Under the pieces are notes generated by a model, which was not told the origin of the DNA, ran no database searches, and saw only the letters and a program-made list of their open reading frames with translations. This document shows positions 1 to 8,515 of a stretch of DNA of 64,000 nucleotides, one piece after another. The stretch lies in the NCBI RefSeq assembly GCF_900113315.1, contig NZ_FOZG01000002.1:124001-188000 (forward strand), written 5' to 3'. Position 1 is the first letter of the stretch. The number at the start of each line of letters is the position of its first letter. The position numbers and the translations under genes are program-made. Origin of the DNA: Sphingomonas jatrophae. Lineage in GTDB: Bacteria; Pseudomonadota; Alphaproteobacteria; Sphingomonadales; Sphingomonadaceae.

Positions 1-53
1 ACGCGGCCGCCGAGCTGCTGGCGCAGTTCGAGCCAGGCAAGACGCGCGATCAC
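1..53 (-). CDS. ABC exporter permease, N-terminus only (partial)
   Basis: Only the first 17 codons are in the window. A GTG at 51-53 overlaps the TGA of the upstream ATPase gene (GTGA at 50-53). The peptide starts V-I-A-R-L-A-W-L-E-L-R-Q-Q-L, a basic amphipathic start typical of ABC-2 type permeases. The position directly after the ATPase supports a permease partner. The rest lies outside the window, so the family is inferred. Confidence 0.55.
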   Translation of the reverse strand, partial: MIARLAWLELRQQLGGR

Positions 54-916
54 CCCGGCGTTCCCCCCGCTGCTTGGATCGCGGCGAAATAGGCATCCTC
101 CTGCGTTGCCGGCACGCCGACGAAGCCGGGAGCGGGGCGATCATCCGCCAGCACCCGCGAAACGCGCCGTCCGACCGACAGGCGCCGCGACAGCAGGACC
201 GCGCCGGCACCCGCCGCCTCCGCCGGGCCCTGCCACACGCGTCCGTCGAGCGCGCGGGCAAGCTCTGCCGGGCTGCCCTGCGCCACGATCCGCCCGCGGG
301 CGAGCACCGCCAGCTGCGTGCAGAGATCCGCCACATCCTCGACGATGTGCGTCGACACGATCACCGTCGCCCGCTCGCCAAGGCCGAACAGCAGATCGTG
401 GAGCCGGTTGCGCTCGGCCGGATCGAGGCCGGCGGTGGGCTCGTCGAGGATCAGCAGATCGGGTTCACCGATCAGCGCCTGGGCGAGGCCCCAGCGCTGG
501 CGCATGCCGCCGGAGAAGGTGGAGACGGCGCGATCCCGCACGTCCCACAAGTTGACCAGCCGCAACAGGCGCTCGGCAGTCGCGCGGCGGTCGCCCCGAT
601 CTGTGAAGCCTTTGAGGACGGCGATCTGTTCGAGCAGCAGCTGTGCGGACACGCCGGGATAGACGCCGAAATCCTGAGGCAGATAGCCCAGTCGCGCGCG
701 CAGGGATCGCGGCTGTGCCAGCGCGTCGATCCCGTCGAAGCGCACGCCACCCGCACTCGGCCGCTGCAACGTCGCCGCAACCCGCATCAGCGAGGACTTG
801 CCCGCGCCATTCGGCCCGAGCAAGCCGAACAGCCCCCGCCCGATCGACAGGCTCACGCGATCGAGCGCATGCGTGCCATCGGGATAAGTGTGCGTGACGG
901 TGTCGAATTCCAGCAT
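50..916 (-). CDS. ABC transporter ATP-binding protein (ABC-2 exporter type)
   Basis: Cytoplasmic ATPase that should power the permease starting at 53. Of about 288 residues, the first 220 form the nucleotide-binding domain: Walker A GPNGAGKSS near residue 35, Q-loop PQDFG, signature FSGGMRQR, Walker B LLILDEPTAGLD and switch His in STHIVED. The last 60 residues are a variable tail ending in the QEDAYFAAI pattern common in exporter ATPases. I chose the ATG at 916 because the domain starts with LEFDTVTHTY there; an in-frame start at 961 would add 15 residues. The substrate cannot be read from the sequence; family members export drugs, lipids or peptides. Confidence 0.88.
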   Translation of the reverse strand: MLEFDTVTHTYPDGTHALDRVSLSIGRGLFGLLGPNGAGKSSLMRVAATLQRPSAGGVRFDGIDALAQPRSLRARLGYLPQDFGVYPGVSAQLLLEQIAVLKGFTDRGDRRATAERLLRLVNLWDVRDRAVSTFSGGMRQRWGLAQALIGEPDLLILDEPTAGLDPAERNRLHDLLFGLGERATVIVSTHIVEDVADLCTQLAVLARGRIVAQGSPAELARALDGRVWQGPAEAAGAGAVLLSRRLSVGRRVSRVLADDRPAPGFVGVPATQEDAYFAAIQAAGGTPG

Positions 917-1018
917 CCGTCCCAACTCACGAGGCCATGCCTGCAACGTGCGAAGCGGCATTGGGGGTGCGGTGACGCGGGCCTGATTCTGAAGGACCAG
1001 CGGGTCGCGCGCGGCGTA

Positions 1019-2332
1019 TCAGTCTTGCGGCGGCGCGGCCGGTTGCTTCCGCCACACCGCCCAGGCCATGGCGCCGAGCGCCGCCGTGGCTGCGAGCAGG
1101 ACCGCCCAGAGCAGCAGCTTGCGACCATTGCCGCTCGAAGCGGGTGGCGAGAGGCTGAGCCGTGCGGGCGGAGCGGACAGCCGTGCCTCACGCGGCGCGA
1201 CGCCCTGCCCGGCCAGCGTGGCAGCAGGCAGATAGGTGTCGGCGGCGTTCGGCTGGCCGACCGCGAGCGTGTAGGGCGGGCGCCCGGCCGCGAGGAACAG
1301 CAAGGCGCGGGGCGTGAAGCCGATCCGGAGCGCGGGCGCGGCGCGGAACGCGGCGCTGGTCGCCTCGATCCGCAGCATCGTGGTGGCGGCACCGTTCAGC
1401 ATGATCGGTGCGGACGCGCCGCTCACCCCCGCGCCCAGCACGCGCCACGGCTGCTCGCCATCGTCGCGGGCAAGGATGCGGACGGGCACCAGCGCCTCGC
1501 CGGCAGTGGGCCTGACATCCACCCAAGCGATGGGCGTGGCGAACGGCACCGCCACGTCAATCGAGCCATTCGCGGCCAACGCAGGGAGCGCAGCATCGAC
1601 GACGGTCGCCTGCACGCCGCCACTGGCCCGGCTGAGCAAGCTGGCGCTGCGGATCGCCACCGGGGCGAGCAGGCGTGTGCCGGCCTGCCAGCTCACGCGC
1701 AGATAGTCGCGCTCGATCGCCGCGCCGGCAAGCGGCAGCACCGCCTCTGCCGGTGTGTCGCCAGGTGCGCGGTAGATCACCGTCTGGCCGACCTCACGCC
1801 ACCGGGCGAGATCGGCGCTGGCCTCGACGGTAAAGGTGATGGCCTGCCCCGCCGGCAGGTCCGCATCCAGCACGAGGCGCACCGCATCCCCCGCCACGGC
1901 GCGCGCGTCGAACAGATAGGCCGCGACCGTCGGCGCGCCGGCTTCACCGGGCGTCCCGGCCAGCGCTGCCAAGCGGGGGCGGCCGGACGCGTCCAGCCGC
2001 AGCGCCATGCCCGTGACGCGCAGCGTGTCGGCGGGGGCGAGGATCGGCATGGGGCGCAGCGTGTCACGCCGCAGCGCTGCCGCCACATCCGCCCGCGCGG
2101 TCGGCATGGCGCGGCCGTCCGCATCGAAAATGCGCACGTCGGACAGGTCCGTCGTCTTGGCGGCGGCAAGCACGGCGCCAGGCAAATCGAGCCGCTGCAC
2201 GCCGCCGCCGGGCGACAGCTCGACCGGCAGGCGAAGCGCGTATCTGGCGGGATCGTCGCCAAAGGGCGGCGCGGCCCCGACCAGCGCGGCGAAGGCAGCG
2301 AGGGAAGCGGCGATGCGTCGGATCAGGATCAT
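1019..2332 (-). CDS. DUF3999 family exported protein with C-terminal membrane anchor
   Basis: About 437 residues. It begins with a signal peptide (MILIRRIAASLAAFAALVGA), has a long beta-rich extracytoplasmic region, and ends with one membrane helix (KLLLWAVLLAATAALGAMAW) followed by a short basic, proline-rich tail. Its ATG at 2330-2332 overlaps the TGA of the DUF2339 gene (ATGA at 2329-2332). DUF3999 proteins are regularly found beside DUF2339 membrane proteins, so the pair probably works as one envelope unit. The biochemical role is unknown. The longer reading frame up to 2662 lies inside the neighbour and is rejected as the start. Confidence 0.82.
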   Translation of the reverse strand: MILIRRIAASLAAFAALVGAAPPFGDDPARYALRLPVELSPGGGVQRLDLPGAVLAAAKTTDLSDVRIFDADGRAMPTARADVAAALRRDTLRPMPILAPADTLRVTGMALRLDASGRPRLAALAGTPGEAGAPTVAAYLFDARAVAGDAVRLVLDADLPAGQAITFTVEASADLARWREVGQTVIYRAPGDTPAEAVLPLAGAAIERDYLRVSWQAGTRLLAPVAIRSASLLSRASGGVQATVVDAALPALAANGSIDVAVPFATPIAWVDVRPTAGEALVPVRILARDDGEQPWRVLGAGVSGASAPIMLNGAATTMLRIEATSAAFRAAPALRIGFTPRALLFLAAGRPPYTLAVGQPNAADTYLPAATLAGQGVAPREARLSAPPARLSLSPPASSGNGRKLLLWAVLLAATAALGAMAWAVWRKQPAAPPQD

Positions 2333-5124
2333 GCCGGCACCTCCTCGTGTCGGGCCCTGGGCGGCAGCGGCGCGGCATAGCCCACCACCAGCATCAGCAC
2401 GCCGACCCCGATGAAGGTGACGATCCGCGCGCCCCCGCCGGCCGCATCCATGTCGATCAGGAGCAGCTTGATGACAGTCAGCGCCAGCAGCGCCGCGCCG
2501 ACCAGCCACGGCCGCCGCCAGCCGCGATTGGTGGCGAGCACCATCAGGCCGAGCGCGATCACCGTCCACAGGATGGCCAGCCCCGTCTGAACGACGGCGC
2601 TGCCCAACAGCGCATCGCCGCTCCAGCCGACGCCGAGCAGCTGGTGCGCCGCGCGCAGCCACATCATGTTGACGATCAGGAAGGTCAGGCCCGCAAGAGC
2701 TCCCAGCGCCCCCGCACTCTCAAGCAGCGCCGAGGCAGGCAGCGCCGGTCGGACCGCCAGCATGGTCCGCCGCCACAGCAGCAGCGCGCCGAGTGCGAGC
2801 AGGAGCGCGAGATCAACCGGGTTGAGCAGCGGCAGATAGGGCAGCGGATCGACGCGGCCGGAGGCGAACAGCGCCGCTCCCACCGCCGCGACGAACACCA
2901 GTGCCGCGATCAGCGCGCCGGCAATCCAGCCATAATCCGCCGCATGGCGATCCAGCGGCCACCGCGCGGGGCCGCCTCGCAGCGCCGGCGCTGCCCACAG
3001 CGTGAGGCCGACCAGCATCGCCGTGGCGCTGACCAGGAAGGCGACGCCCGCCCAGGACGTGCCCCACAGGTCCGCACGGAGGATCGCAAACCATAGCATG
3101 TCGGCCAGCATCGCGGTTGCCAGCCACACGCCGCCGACATGGGCGATACGCCGGAGCCCCCGCGCAGCGACGTCGCCTGCCGCATCACGATCGTTGCGGT
3201 AGAGCATGGTGAGGTGCAGGCCGATCGCGGCGATCCAGAGCAGCCAGCTGGGGAAGCTGAGCATCGGCGCGAAGCCGATCTGCCCGACGAAGCCCAGGAC
3301 CAACGCCACCAGGCTGACGCGGCTCGGCCATGCGGCGACATCCCACTGGCGACTCCGGGCAAGCCATTGCGCGGCGGCGGCGCTCAGCAGGTAGGCGAGC
3401 ATCGACAGCAGCACCCGCGTCGCATCAGACACGACGGGGACCGGCAGATTGCCGGCAATCGCGGTCGGCAACGCCCGCACCGCCTCCAGCGTCCAGGCCA
3501 GCCACCAGAAGCCGAAGCCGAGCAGGAAGAGCGGCCGGCCCAGTTCCGCCTCGACCTTGGCCCAAGCGGTGGCCGCGCGAGAGCCCGAATGCGCCAGCGC
3601 GCCCCCGCGCAGCCACCATGCGCTTGCCCCCCAGGCCAGCGCGATCAGCAGCGCACCGACGAAGCCGCCATGGACGAGCGGGAGCGACGAGACGACCGGT
3701 TCCAGCGTGGTGAGGAAGACCAGTGTCGCCACTCCCTGCAACGCCAGGCCGAACAGCCGCGGCATCCACCGCGCCTGCCGCATGCCCACCCACAGGGCGC
3801 CTGCGCCTTCCAGCGCCCACGCAGCCGACGTCCAGCGCGCGCCCAGCGCCAGCGGGACAGCGAGCGTGACGAAGCCGATGCCGATGGCCAGCATCGTCTC
3901 GATCATCACGCGCGGACTCTCGCGCCGGCTGCGCGACGCGGCAAAGGCCGTGCCGACGTAAATGGCGGCAAAGCAGAGTGCCGAGAAGGCCGTGGCGAAC
4001 GGCCGATCGTGGACCAGCCCCGCCTGCAAGCCGAAGCCGGCAAGGGCCGGGCCGAACAGCAACGTTGTATCGATCGCCAGGCCCGTCCGCCCCGGCGTCA
4101 CCCGTGTGTAGAGGACGGCGGTGGCGACGTAGATCAGCACATTGGCGATGAGGAAGATCTGCGCGGCCGGGTAATCGCCCGGCGCGTAAGCGGTCGCGCC
4201 CCAGATGCCGGCCAAGCCGAACGTCGCGACGAAGCCCGTCAGGTTCAGCAGACGCCAGCCGCGGTGCCGGGCGATGAACAGGATGGCGAGGTTGAGGATG
4301 GTGAAATAGGCGAAGACAGGCGCCGCGCTTCCCCCGCCGGACAACAGCATCGGCACCGCGAAGCCGCCGGCGAAGGCCGTCACCGCCAGAGCCTGCGAGC
4401 GTTGCAGCAGCGCCAGTGCGCAACCGAAGGCGCACACCAGGATCATCAGCGGCAAGGCGGCAAGGATCGGCACCACGCCGAACAGCCACCCGGCGGCGAA
4501 CAGCGTCAGGTAGATCGTCGCGATGCCGCCGCCCTGCAGCGCCAGGCCGAAGCCCGGCCGCGCGTGCCGCGTGCGGAACCCTGCCGCCAGCAAAGCAATG
4601 CCGACCGCCCCGACCAGCGCCAGCCGCAACTCGATCGGGAACAGGCCTGCCGATGCGGCCCAGCTTGCGAGAAAGGACAGGCCGACGAAGAGGATGACCA
4701 GACCCGCACGCACGATCGTGTTGCCGCCAAGCAACCAGTGGCGGGCCGCGGCGATGGCGCTCTCGACGATGCCCGGTGTGCGGGGTGCGGGCGGGCCCGG
4801 CCGCTCGCTCGCGCTGGCCGGCGGTGCCGGCATTTCCACCGGCTCAGGCGGGAGGACGGCGACGGGATGCGGTTCGCTGGCGGGCTGCGGGACGGTCGCC
4901 GGCTCGGGCACGGCGTATGTCTGGACCGCAGGAGCGCCGGCGCGCAGCAGCTCGATCTGCTCGGCGAGGGGCGCGACCGCCGCCGCCACTTCCGCACGGA
5001 TCGTCCGCCGCGCCGCCCAGCCGAGCAGCAGGCCCAGCAGGCCGCCCAGCATGAAGCCGCCGACGTCGAAATCGTCCAGCACCCAGCCCGCCAGCGCACC
5101 GGCGATCGCAGTCCACATCCGCAT
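2329..5124 (-). CDS. DUF2339 family polytopic membrane protein
   Basis: About 931 residues. An N-terminal membrane segment (AIAGALAGWVLDD, GGLLGLLLGWAA) is followed by a coiled region and a proline-rich linker (about residues 60-110). The rest holds more than twenty hydrophobic helices in a row. This layout is diagnostic of DUF2339, large inner-membrane proteins of unknown function. A GAGGAA about 10 bases upstream supports the ATG at 5124; GTG at 5133 and ATG at 5118 are alternatives. It is translationally coupled to the DUF3999 gene. Some workers suspect a cell-wall or transport role for the pair; nothing in the sequence proves it. Confidence 0.85.
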   Translation of the reverse strand: MRMWTAIAGALAGWVLDDFDVGGFMLGGLLGLLLGWAARRTIRAEVAAAVAPLAEQIELLRAGAPAVQTYAVPEPATVPQPASEPHPVAVLPPEPVEMPAPPASASERPGPPAPRTPGIVESAIAAARHWLLGGNTIVRAGLVILFVGLSFLASWAASAGLFPIELRLALVGAVGIALLAAGFRTRHARPGFGLALQGGGIATIYLTLFAAGWLFGVVPILAALPLMILVCAFGCALALLQRSQALAVTAFAGGFAVPMLLSGGGSAAPVFAYFTILNLAILFIARHRGWRLLNLTGFVATFGLAGIWGATAYAPGDYPAAQIFLIANVLIYVATAVLYTRVTPGRTGLAIDTTLLFGPALAGFGLQAGLVHDRPFATAFSALCFAAIYVGTAFAASRSRRESPRVMIETMLAIGIGFVTLAVPLALGARWTSAAWALEGAGALWVGMRQARWMPRLFGLALQGVATLVFLTTLEPVVSSLPLVHGGFVGALLIALAWGASAWWLRGGALAHSGSRAATAWAKVEAELGRPLFLLGFGFWWLAWTLEAVRALPTAIAGNLPVPVVSDATRVLLSMLAYLLSAAAAQWLARSRQWDVAAWPSRVSLVALVLGFVGQIGFAPMLSFPSWLLWIAAIGLHLTMLYRNDRDAAGDVAARGLRRIAHVGGVWLATAMLADMLWFAILRADLWGTSWAGVAFLVSATAMLVGLTLWAAPALRGGPARWPLDRHAADYGWIAGALIAALVFVAAVGAALFASGRVDPLPYLPLLNPVDLALLLALGALLLWRRTMLAVRPALPASALLESAGALGALAGLTFLIVNMMWLRAAHQLLGVGWSGDALLGSAVVQTGLAILWTVIALGLMVLATNRGWRRPWLVGAALLALTVIKLLLIDMDAAGGGARIVTFIGVGVLMLVVGYAAPLPPRARHEEVPA

Positions 5125-5183
5125 GGCACGCACTTCCTCGATATCGCCGGCAGGCGGAGTCCGCTCAGACGGTCAGCTGGCGC

Positions 5184-6350
5184 TCAGGCAGGGGGCTGGT
5201 TGACGATGCGGTGCCGCCGGAAGGGGTAGAGGAACTGGCGGCGATAGCCCTGGGGCACCGCCTCCGGCACGCCATAGGCCTCTGGCCAGCGGCGATCGGG
5301 CAGGTGGAAGGTGCCGAACATCCGATCCAGCCACGGGAAATGAATGGCGAAGTTGACGTCCACCGCCTCCGCCTCGAGACCATGATGCCAGTGGTGGAAG
5401 CGCGGCGTGACCAGCCAGCGCCCCAGCCGCGGCAGATCGCCGCCCAGGTTCGCATGGACCAGCGAGGCATAGACGTAGACCAAGGCGACATAGGCCTGCA
5501 TCACCGACGGCGCGAAGCCGAGCGTCAGCAGCGGCAGCCCGGTGATGCCGCGCAGCGCCACGATTTCGAAGAAGTGCATCCGCGAACCCGCCAGCCAGTC
5601 CATCGACTTGGCGGAGTGGTGCACCGCGTGGAAGCCCCACAGGAAAGGCACGCGGTGGAAAGCGCGGTGGAACCAATATTGCACGAAGTCGGTGACCAGC
5701 ATGATCTCGATCAGCTGGAGCAGCCACGGCTGCCCACCGATCGCGGCGCGGACCGCATCGAAGCCGCCGCTATGCGCATTGATCGCGCGGGACGGCGCCA
5801 TGGACAGGAAGGTGATCGCCTGCACCATCATCGAGCTGACGAGATAATAGAACAGGTCCTCACGCCACTCGACGCGGAACAGGCGCTGGTCCGGCCGGCG
5901 CGGCCAGAGCCGCTCGACAGGCGCGAACATCAGCCCGGTGACGGCGAGGTTCACGACGAAGAAGTCGAGCCCGAAGAAAATGCCCCAGCTCTTTGCTTCC
6001 GACGGCTGCACGTTCGCGCCGCCCAGCAGAGCAGCAAATATGCCGATGCCAAGCGCGGTGAAGCCGAGCACCTTGCGTGGACGCAGCAGCAGGCTGAGCA
6101 GCGCCAGCGCATAGCTGGCGAGCAGCACGCCGTGGACAACGATGCGAAAGCTCCGCCACTCGCGGACCATCGCCAGCTCGGGCATGGCGAACCAGCCCGG
6201 CCAGCGGAGCGCGATCACCATCGCGCAGCCGGCGATCGCCAGCACCAGCGCGAAGAAGCCGGCGAACCAGCCGCTGCCGAAGCCGCGCACCGCCATCGGC
6301 GCCTGAAGATCGTGGCGGAGCGCCTCGATCGGGCCACGGTGCTGCGTCAT
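5184..6350 (-). CDS. Sterol desaturase / fatty acid hydroxylase family membrane protein
   Basis: 388 residues. The N-terminal half has several membrane helices. The C-terminal half carries the three histidine boxes of the di-iron hydroxylase superfamily: HRAFH, HAVHH and HHWHH, plus further helices. Such enzymes use O2 and a di-iron centre to hydroxylate or desaturate lipids, for example carotenoids, sterols or fatty acids, at the inner membrane. Family membership is clear; the substrate is not. The ATG at 6350 follows a strong GGGGAGG ribosome site. It is separated from the DUF2339 gene by 59 bases and may be its own transcript. Confidence 0.87.
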   Translation of the reverse strand: MTQHRGPIEALRHDLQAPMAVRGFGSGWFAGFFALVLAIAGCAMVIALRWPGWFAMPELAMVREWRSFRIVVHGVLLASYALALLSLLLRPRKVLGFTALGIGIFAALLGGANVQPSEAKSWGIFFGLDFFVVNLAVTGLMFAPVERLWPRRPDQRLFRVEWREDLFYYLVSSMMVQAITFLSMAPSRAINAHSGGFDAVRAAIGGQPWLLQLIEIMLVTDFVQYWFHRAFHRVPFLWGFHAVHHSAKSMDWLAGSRMHFFEIVALRGITGLPLLTLGFAPSVMQAYVALVYVYASLVHANLGGDLPRLGRWLVTPRFHHWHHGLEAEAVDVNFAIHFPWLDRMFGTFHLPDRRWPEAYGVPEAVPQGYRRQFLYPFRRHRIVNQPPA

Positions 6351-6707
6351 CCGTCCTCCCCTTCCGATCTCACCTGCGCCCGGCGGTGCCGCCTTCCGGC
6401 ATGCACGCCGGCCTGGATCCTCCGTCCCGCGCCGTCACGGGTTCACCACCTGTCCGGAGGTGTTACGTCCCAATGTCGCCTTTTCTGAGCGGTGTCAAAT
6501 TGTTCGTGCGAGCGTCACCACATCCTGCGGGCCGCGGTCTTCAGAGCCATGATCCGCGAGGCGGCGGCAAGTGGCACGCGCATGAGCACGTCGTGTCATG
6601 TGGCCGCAAGCAGGAGCATGCCAGAGAGACAAATTTGTGGAAGTCTGATGCTCACCCGTCCGATGCGTTGTCGCGGTCATCGGCAACGCCGGCACCGGGC
6701 AGGATCG
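6351..6707. other. Intergenic region without a supported gene
   Basis: 357 bases between the hydroxylase start and the end of the receiver gene. Open frames cross it on both strands (for example a 66-codon minus frame at 6495-6695), but none has a good ribosome site or protein-like composition. The part near 6351-6480 should hold the hydroxylase promoter. I see no strong hairpin with a T-run. Confidence 0.5.
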
Positions 6708-7082
6708 TCACGCAGCGTCGAACAGCGGCATCAGCAAGGTCGCGACCGCCTGCATCTTGATCGGCTTCTCAAGCCGTGGCGCAGAGGCGAACCGGGCGGG
6801 CAGAGCCGATTGATCATAGCCGGTCGAGAAGATGAACGGCACGCCGCGCGCGACCAGCATATCGGCAAGCGAGAAGACCATCTCTCCCTGCAGGTTCACG
6901 TCAAGCACCGCCGCGTCGAGCGCAGAGCCGGTGTCGATGCACGCGGCCGCGTCGGCAAGCGTCGGAAAAGGTCCCAGCACCTCGGCACCGGCGCGGTGCA
7001 TCGCCGCACGCAGATCGTCGGCAAGGAGATACTCATCCTTGACGATGAGGATATAACGGCCGCTCAAGCTGTTCTCGTTCAT
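6708..7082 (-). CDS. Stand-alone receiver-domain response regulator
   Basis: 124 residues, a single CheY-like domain with no output domain. Phospho-acceptor D61 is in VLDVNL, the conserved Thr is T87 (FSTGY), and the conserved Lys is K106 in EKPIK. The N-terminal acidic cluster, usually V-E-D-E in this subfamily, reads V-K-D-E: K15 replaces the first acidic metal ligand while D16 remains. This may weaken Mg binding and phosphorylation or bias the resting state. Close relatives in alphaproteobacteria act as phosphate sinks or in general stress signalling. No histidine kinase is adjacent. The ATG at 7082 is the only good start. Confidence 0.85.
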   Translation of the reverse strand: MNENSLSGRYILIVKDEYLLADDLRAAMHRAGAEVLGPFPTLADAAACIDTGSALDAAVLDVNLQGEMVFSLADMLVARGVPFIFSTGYDQSALPARFASAPRLEKPIKMQAVATLLMPLFDAA

Positions 7083-7545
7083 CGTCCGAACATTCTCTCA
7101 AGCCTGCGCCACTATGCGTCCGACAGTGCAGCAGACCGCATCGGCGGCAACGCAGCAGATGCGTCGCGCACACAACAAGTGGAAACGCACTCCCGATCAA
7201 CTCACGATCGCAGCTTTCGCCGCATGGTGCCGCAGCGCATCCATCCGGCGTGGTGCGAGACACCCATCCGAACTTCCAATTTCGTCGCCTTCACGTCCGG
7301 ACCGATGCAGCCTCGGCAAGGTCGATTTCTAGGGGTTCGACAGCCAGTTGGCCAAGCTCGGCGCCCGTTCCGGCGAAGTGAAGCTCCGTCCGTGAATTCA
7401 TCCAGCATTCCCCGCCTTCTCGACAAAATGCGCATACTTTAATTAAGCTTAGTGCAGGCACCCTAATCTGCATCATTGAGCTGCTGCGCCCCAGCGCGGA
7501 TCATCATGGAAATGCCGTAAACGCGGCCAGCCAGGGCGTTTCCGA
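7083..7545. other. Long intergenic region; one doubtful small frame
   Basis: 463 bases between the receiver gene (minus) and the Crp/Fnr gene (plus), so it must hold two divergent promoters. A 61-codon minus-strand frame (7291-7476) gives a fairly ordinary peptide beginning MMQIRVPALS and ending LAEAASVRT, but no homology or ribosome site supports it. The stretch 7420-7480 is A+T-richer than its surroundings (TTTAATTAAGCTTAG) and is a likely promoter zone. Confidence 0.4.
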
Positions 7546-8268
7546 ATGAGGCCAAAGCCAAGACTTGCCGATGACGTGGAGCCCGTGCTTCTCCGCATAA
7601 TGTCCCTCGCGCCGGTTTCGGCTGCCGAGATCCAGTTGTTGCGAGACGTGCAGCCGCAGCAAGTGGTGCGGGCTCGGCGGGAGATTCTGTCGGAAGGCGC
7701 GGTGGTCGAGGCGCCGATGCTTCTGCTGTCTGGCTGGGCCGCTCGCTACCGCCTCCTCATGGATGGGCGGCGGCAGATCCTTGGTGTTGTGCTGCCGGGA
7801 GAACTGCTCTGCCACCAGCAGCATAGAGGCCCGGTCGCGCTCTCGTCTGCCGTGGCTCTGACCGACGTGGTCCTGTCGGCCGCTCCGGCCGCGGACCGGA
7901 CCGGCAACACTGCCGGCCTTGAGGAGGCTTACGCGGTGAGTGCCGCGCTGAACGAGCATTACCTGCTGCAACAGATCGTACGTCTGGGCCGGATGAGCGC
8001 GCTGGAGCGTATTGCCGATTGGTTGCTGGAGGTGCGCGAGCGACTGTTGGCCGTCGGGCTCGTGTCGGGCAATGCCATCCATCTGCCGGTCACGCAGGAA
8101 CTGATCGCCGACACGCTAGGCCTTACCAGCGTCCATGTGAACCGCACGATCCAGACCATGCGCCGCGAAGGCCTGGTGGAGATACGTGGCGGTTGGGTGA
8201 CTTTCCTCAACGTGGACAAGCTGCGCGCCATGGTCGACTTCCGCGCTCCTACGTTCACGCGAAGCTAA
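7546..8268 (+). CDS. Crp/Fnr family transcriptional regulator
   Basis: 240 residues. Residues about 15-130 resemble the cyclic-nucleotide-binding beta-roll (for example REILSEGAVVEAPMLLLSGWAARYR). A long dimer helix follows (LNEHYLLQQIVRLGRMSALERIADWLLEV) and then a winged helix with recognition segment LGLTSVHVNRTIQTMRREGLVEI, standard for this family. There are no N-terminal cysteines, so an iron-sulfur FNR is unlikely; an effector is not predictable. Its target is unknown; the gene stands alone, with a candidate terminator downstream at 8473-8496. The start is the ATG at 7546, with no strong Shine-Dalgarno. Confidence 0.87.
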   Translation: MRPKPRLADDVEPVLLRIMSLAPVSAAEIQLLRDVQPQQVVRARREILSEGAVVEAPMLLLSGWAARYRLLMDGRRQILGVVLPGELLCHQQHRGPVALSSAVALTDVVLSAAPAADRTGNTAGLEEAYAVSAALNEHYLLQQIVRLGRMSALERIADWLLEVRERLLAVGLVSGNAIHLPVTQELIADTLGLTSVHVNRTIQTMRREGLVEIRGGWVTFLNVDKLRAMVDFRAPTFTRS

Positions 8269-8357
8269 GCGGATCGGGGTCGCCCGGGCTGCGCGAGGCA
8301 GCGGTGGCAGGCTTGCCGAGGAGGCGGAGCGCGCGCCTCGTGCCGTGGGGCACGGCG

Positions 8358-8471
8358 ATGTCAAAGCAACTCGGCGGGGCGACCGGGGCGGTCCCGACCC
8401 GCCAAAGGTCGTTCGGAGCAAGCGCGCTCGTCGGCCACACGCGTTGTCCGGCCTGTGGACAGCTGCCATAG
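8358..8471 (+). CDS. Possible small protein (37 aa), doubtful
   Basis: An ATG at 8358 opens a 37-codon frame, MSKQLGGATG...CPACGQLP, which ends two bases before the stem of the candidate terminator. The tail has a CxxC pair. There is no convincing ribosome site and I know no homologue. It may equally be the 3' untranslated part of the Crp/Fnr transcript. Confidence 0.15.
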   Translation: MSKQLGGATGAVPTRQRSFGASALVGHTRCPACGQLP

Positions 8472-8472
8472 G

Positions 8473-8496
8473 GCCCGCCCCGCGCGCGGCGGGCTT
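8473..8496 (+). terminator. GC-rich hairpin, candidate terminator of the Crp/Fnr transcript
   Basis: Perfect 7-base inverted repeat GCCCGCC (8473-8479) and GGCGGGC (8488-8494) with an 8-base loop, followed by TTCTC. It lies between two plus-strand genes, just before the ribosome site of the Hsp70 gene. The T-tract is short, so termination strength is uncertain. Confidence 0.5.
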
Positions 8497-8515
8497 CTCG
8501 ATGGGAGCGTAATTC

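Noticed and set aside
74-2380. 768-codon plus-strand open frame
   Set aside because: Antisense to the ABC ATPase and DUF3999 genes, whose domains are clear. The product is Arg/Gly/Gln-rich with no family pattern, as expected for the complement of high-G+C codons.
3139-5229. 696-codon plus-strand open frame
   Set aside because: Antisense to the DUF2339 gene; composition dominated by Arg, Gln and Gly, no domain.
6492-7442. 316-codon plus-strand open frame
   Set aside because: Runs antisense through the receiver gene and the flanking intergenic DNA; low-complexity Arg-rich product and no ribosome site.
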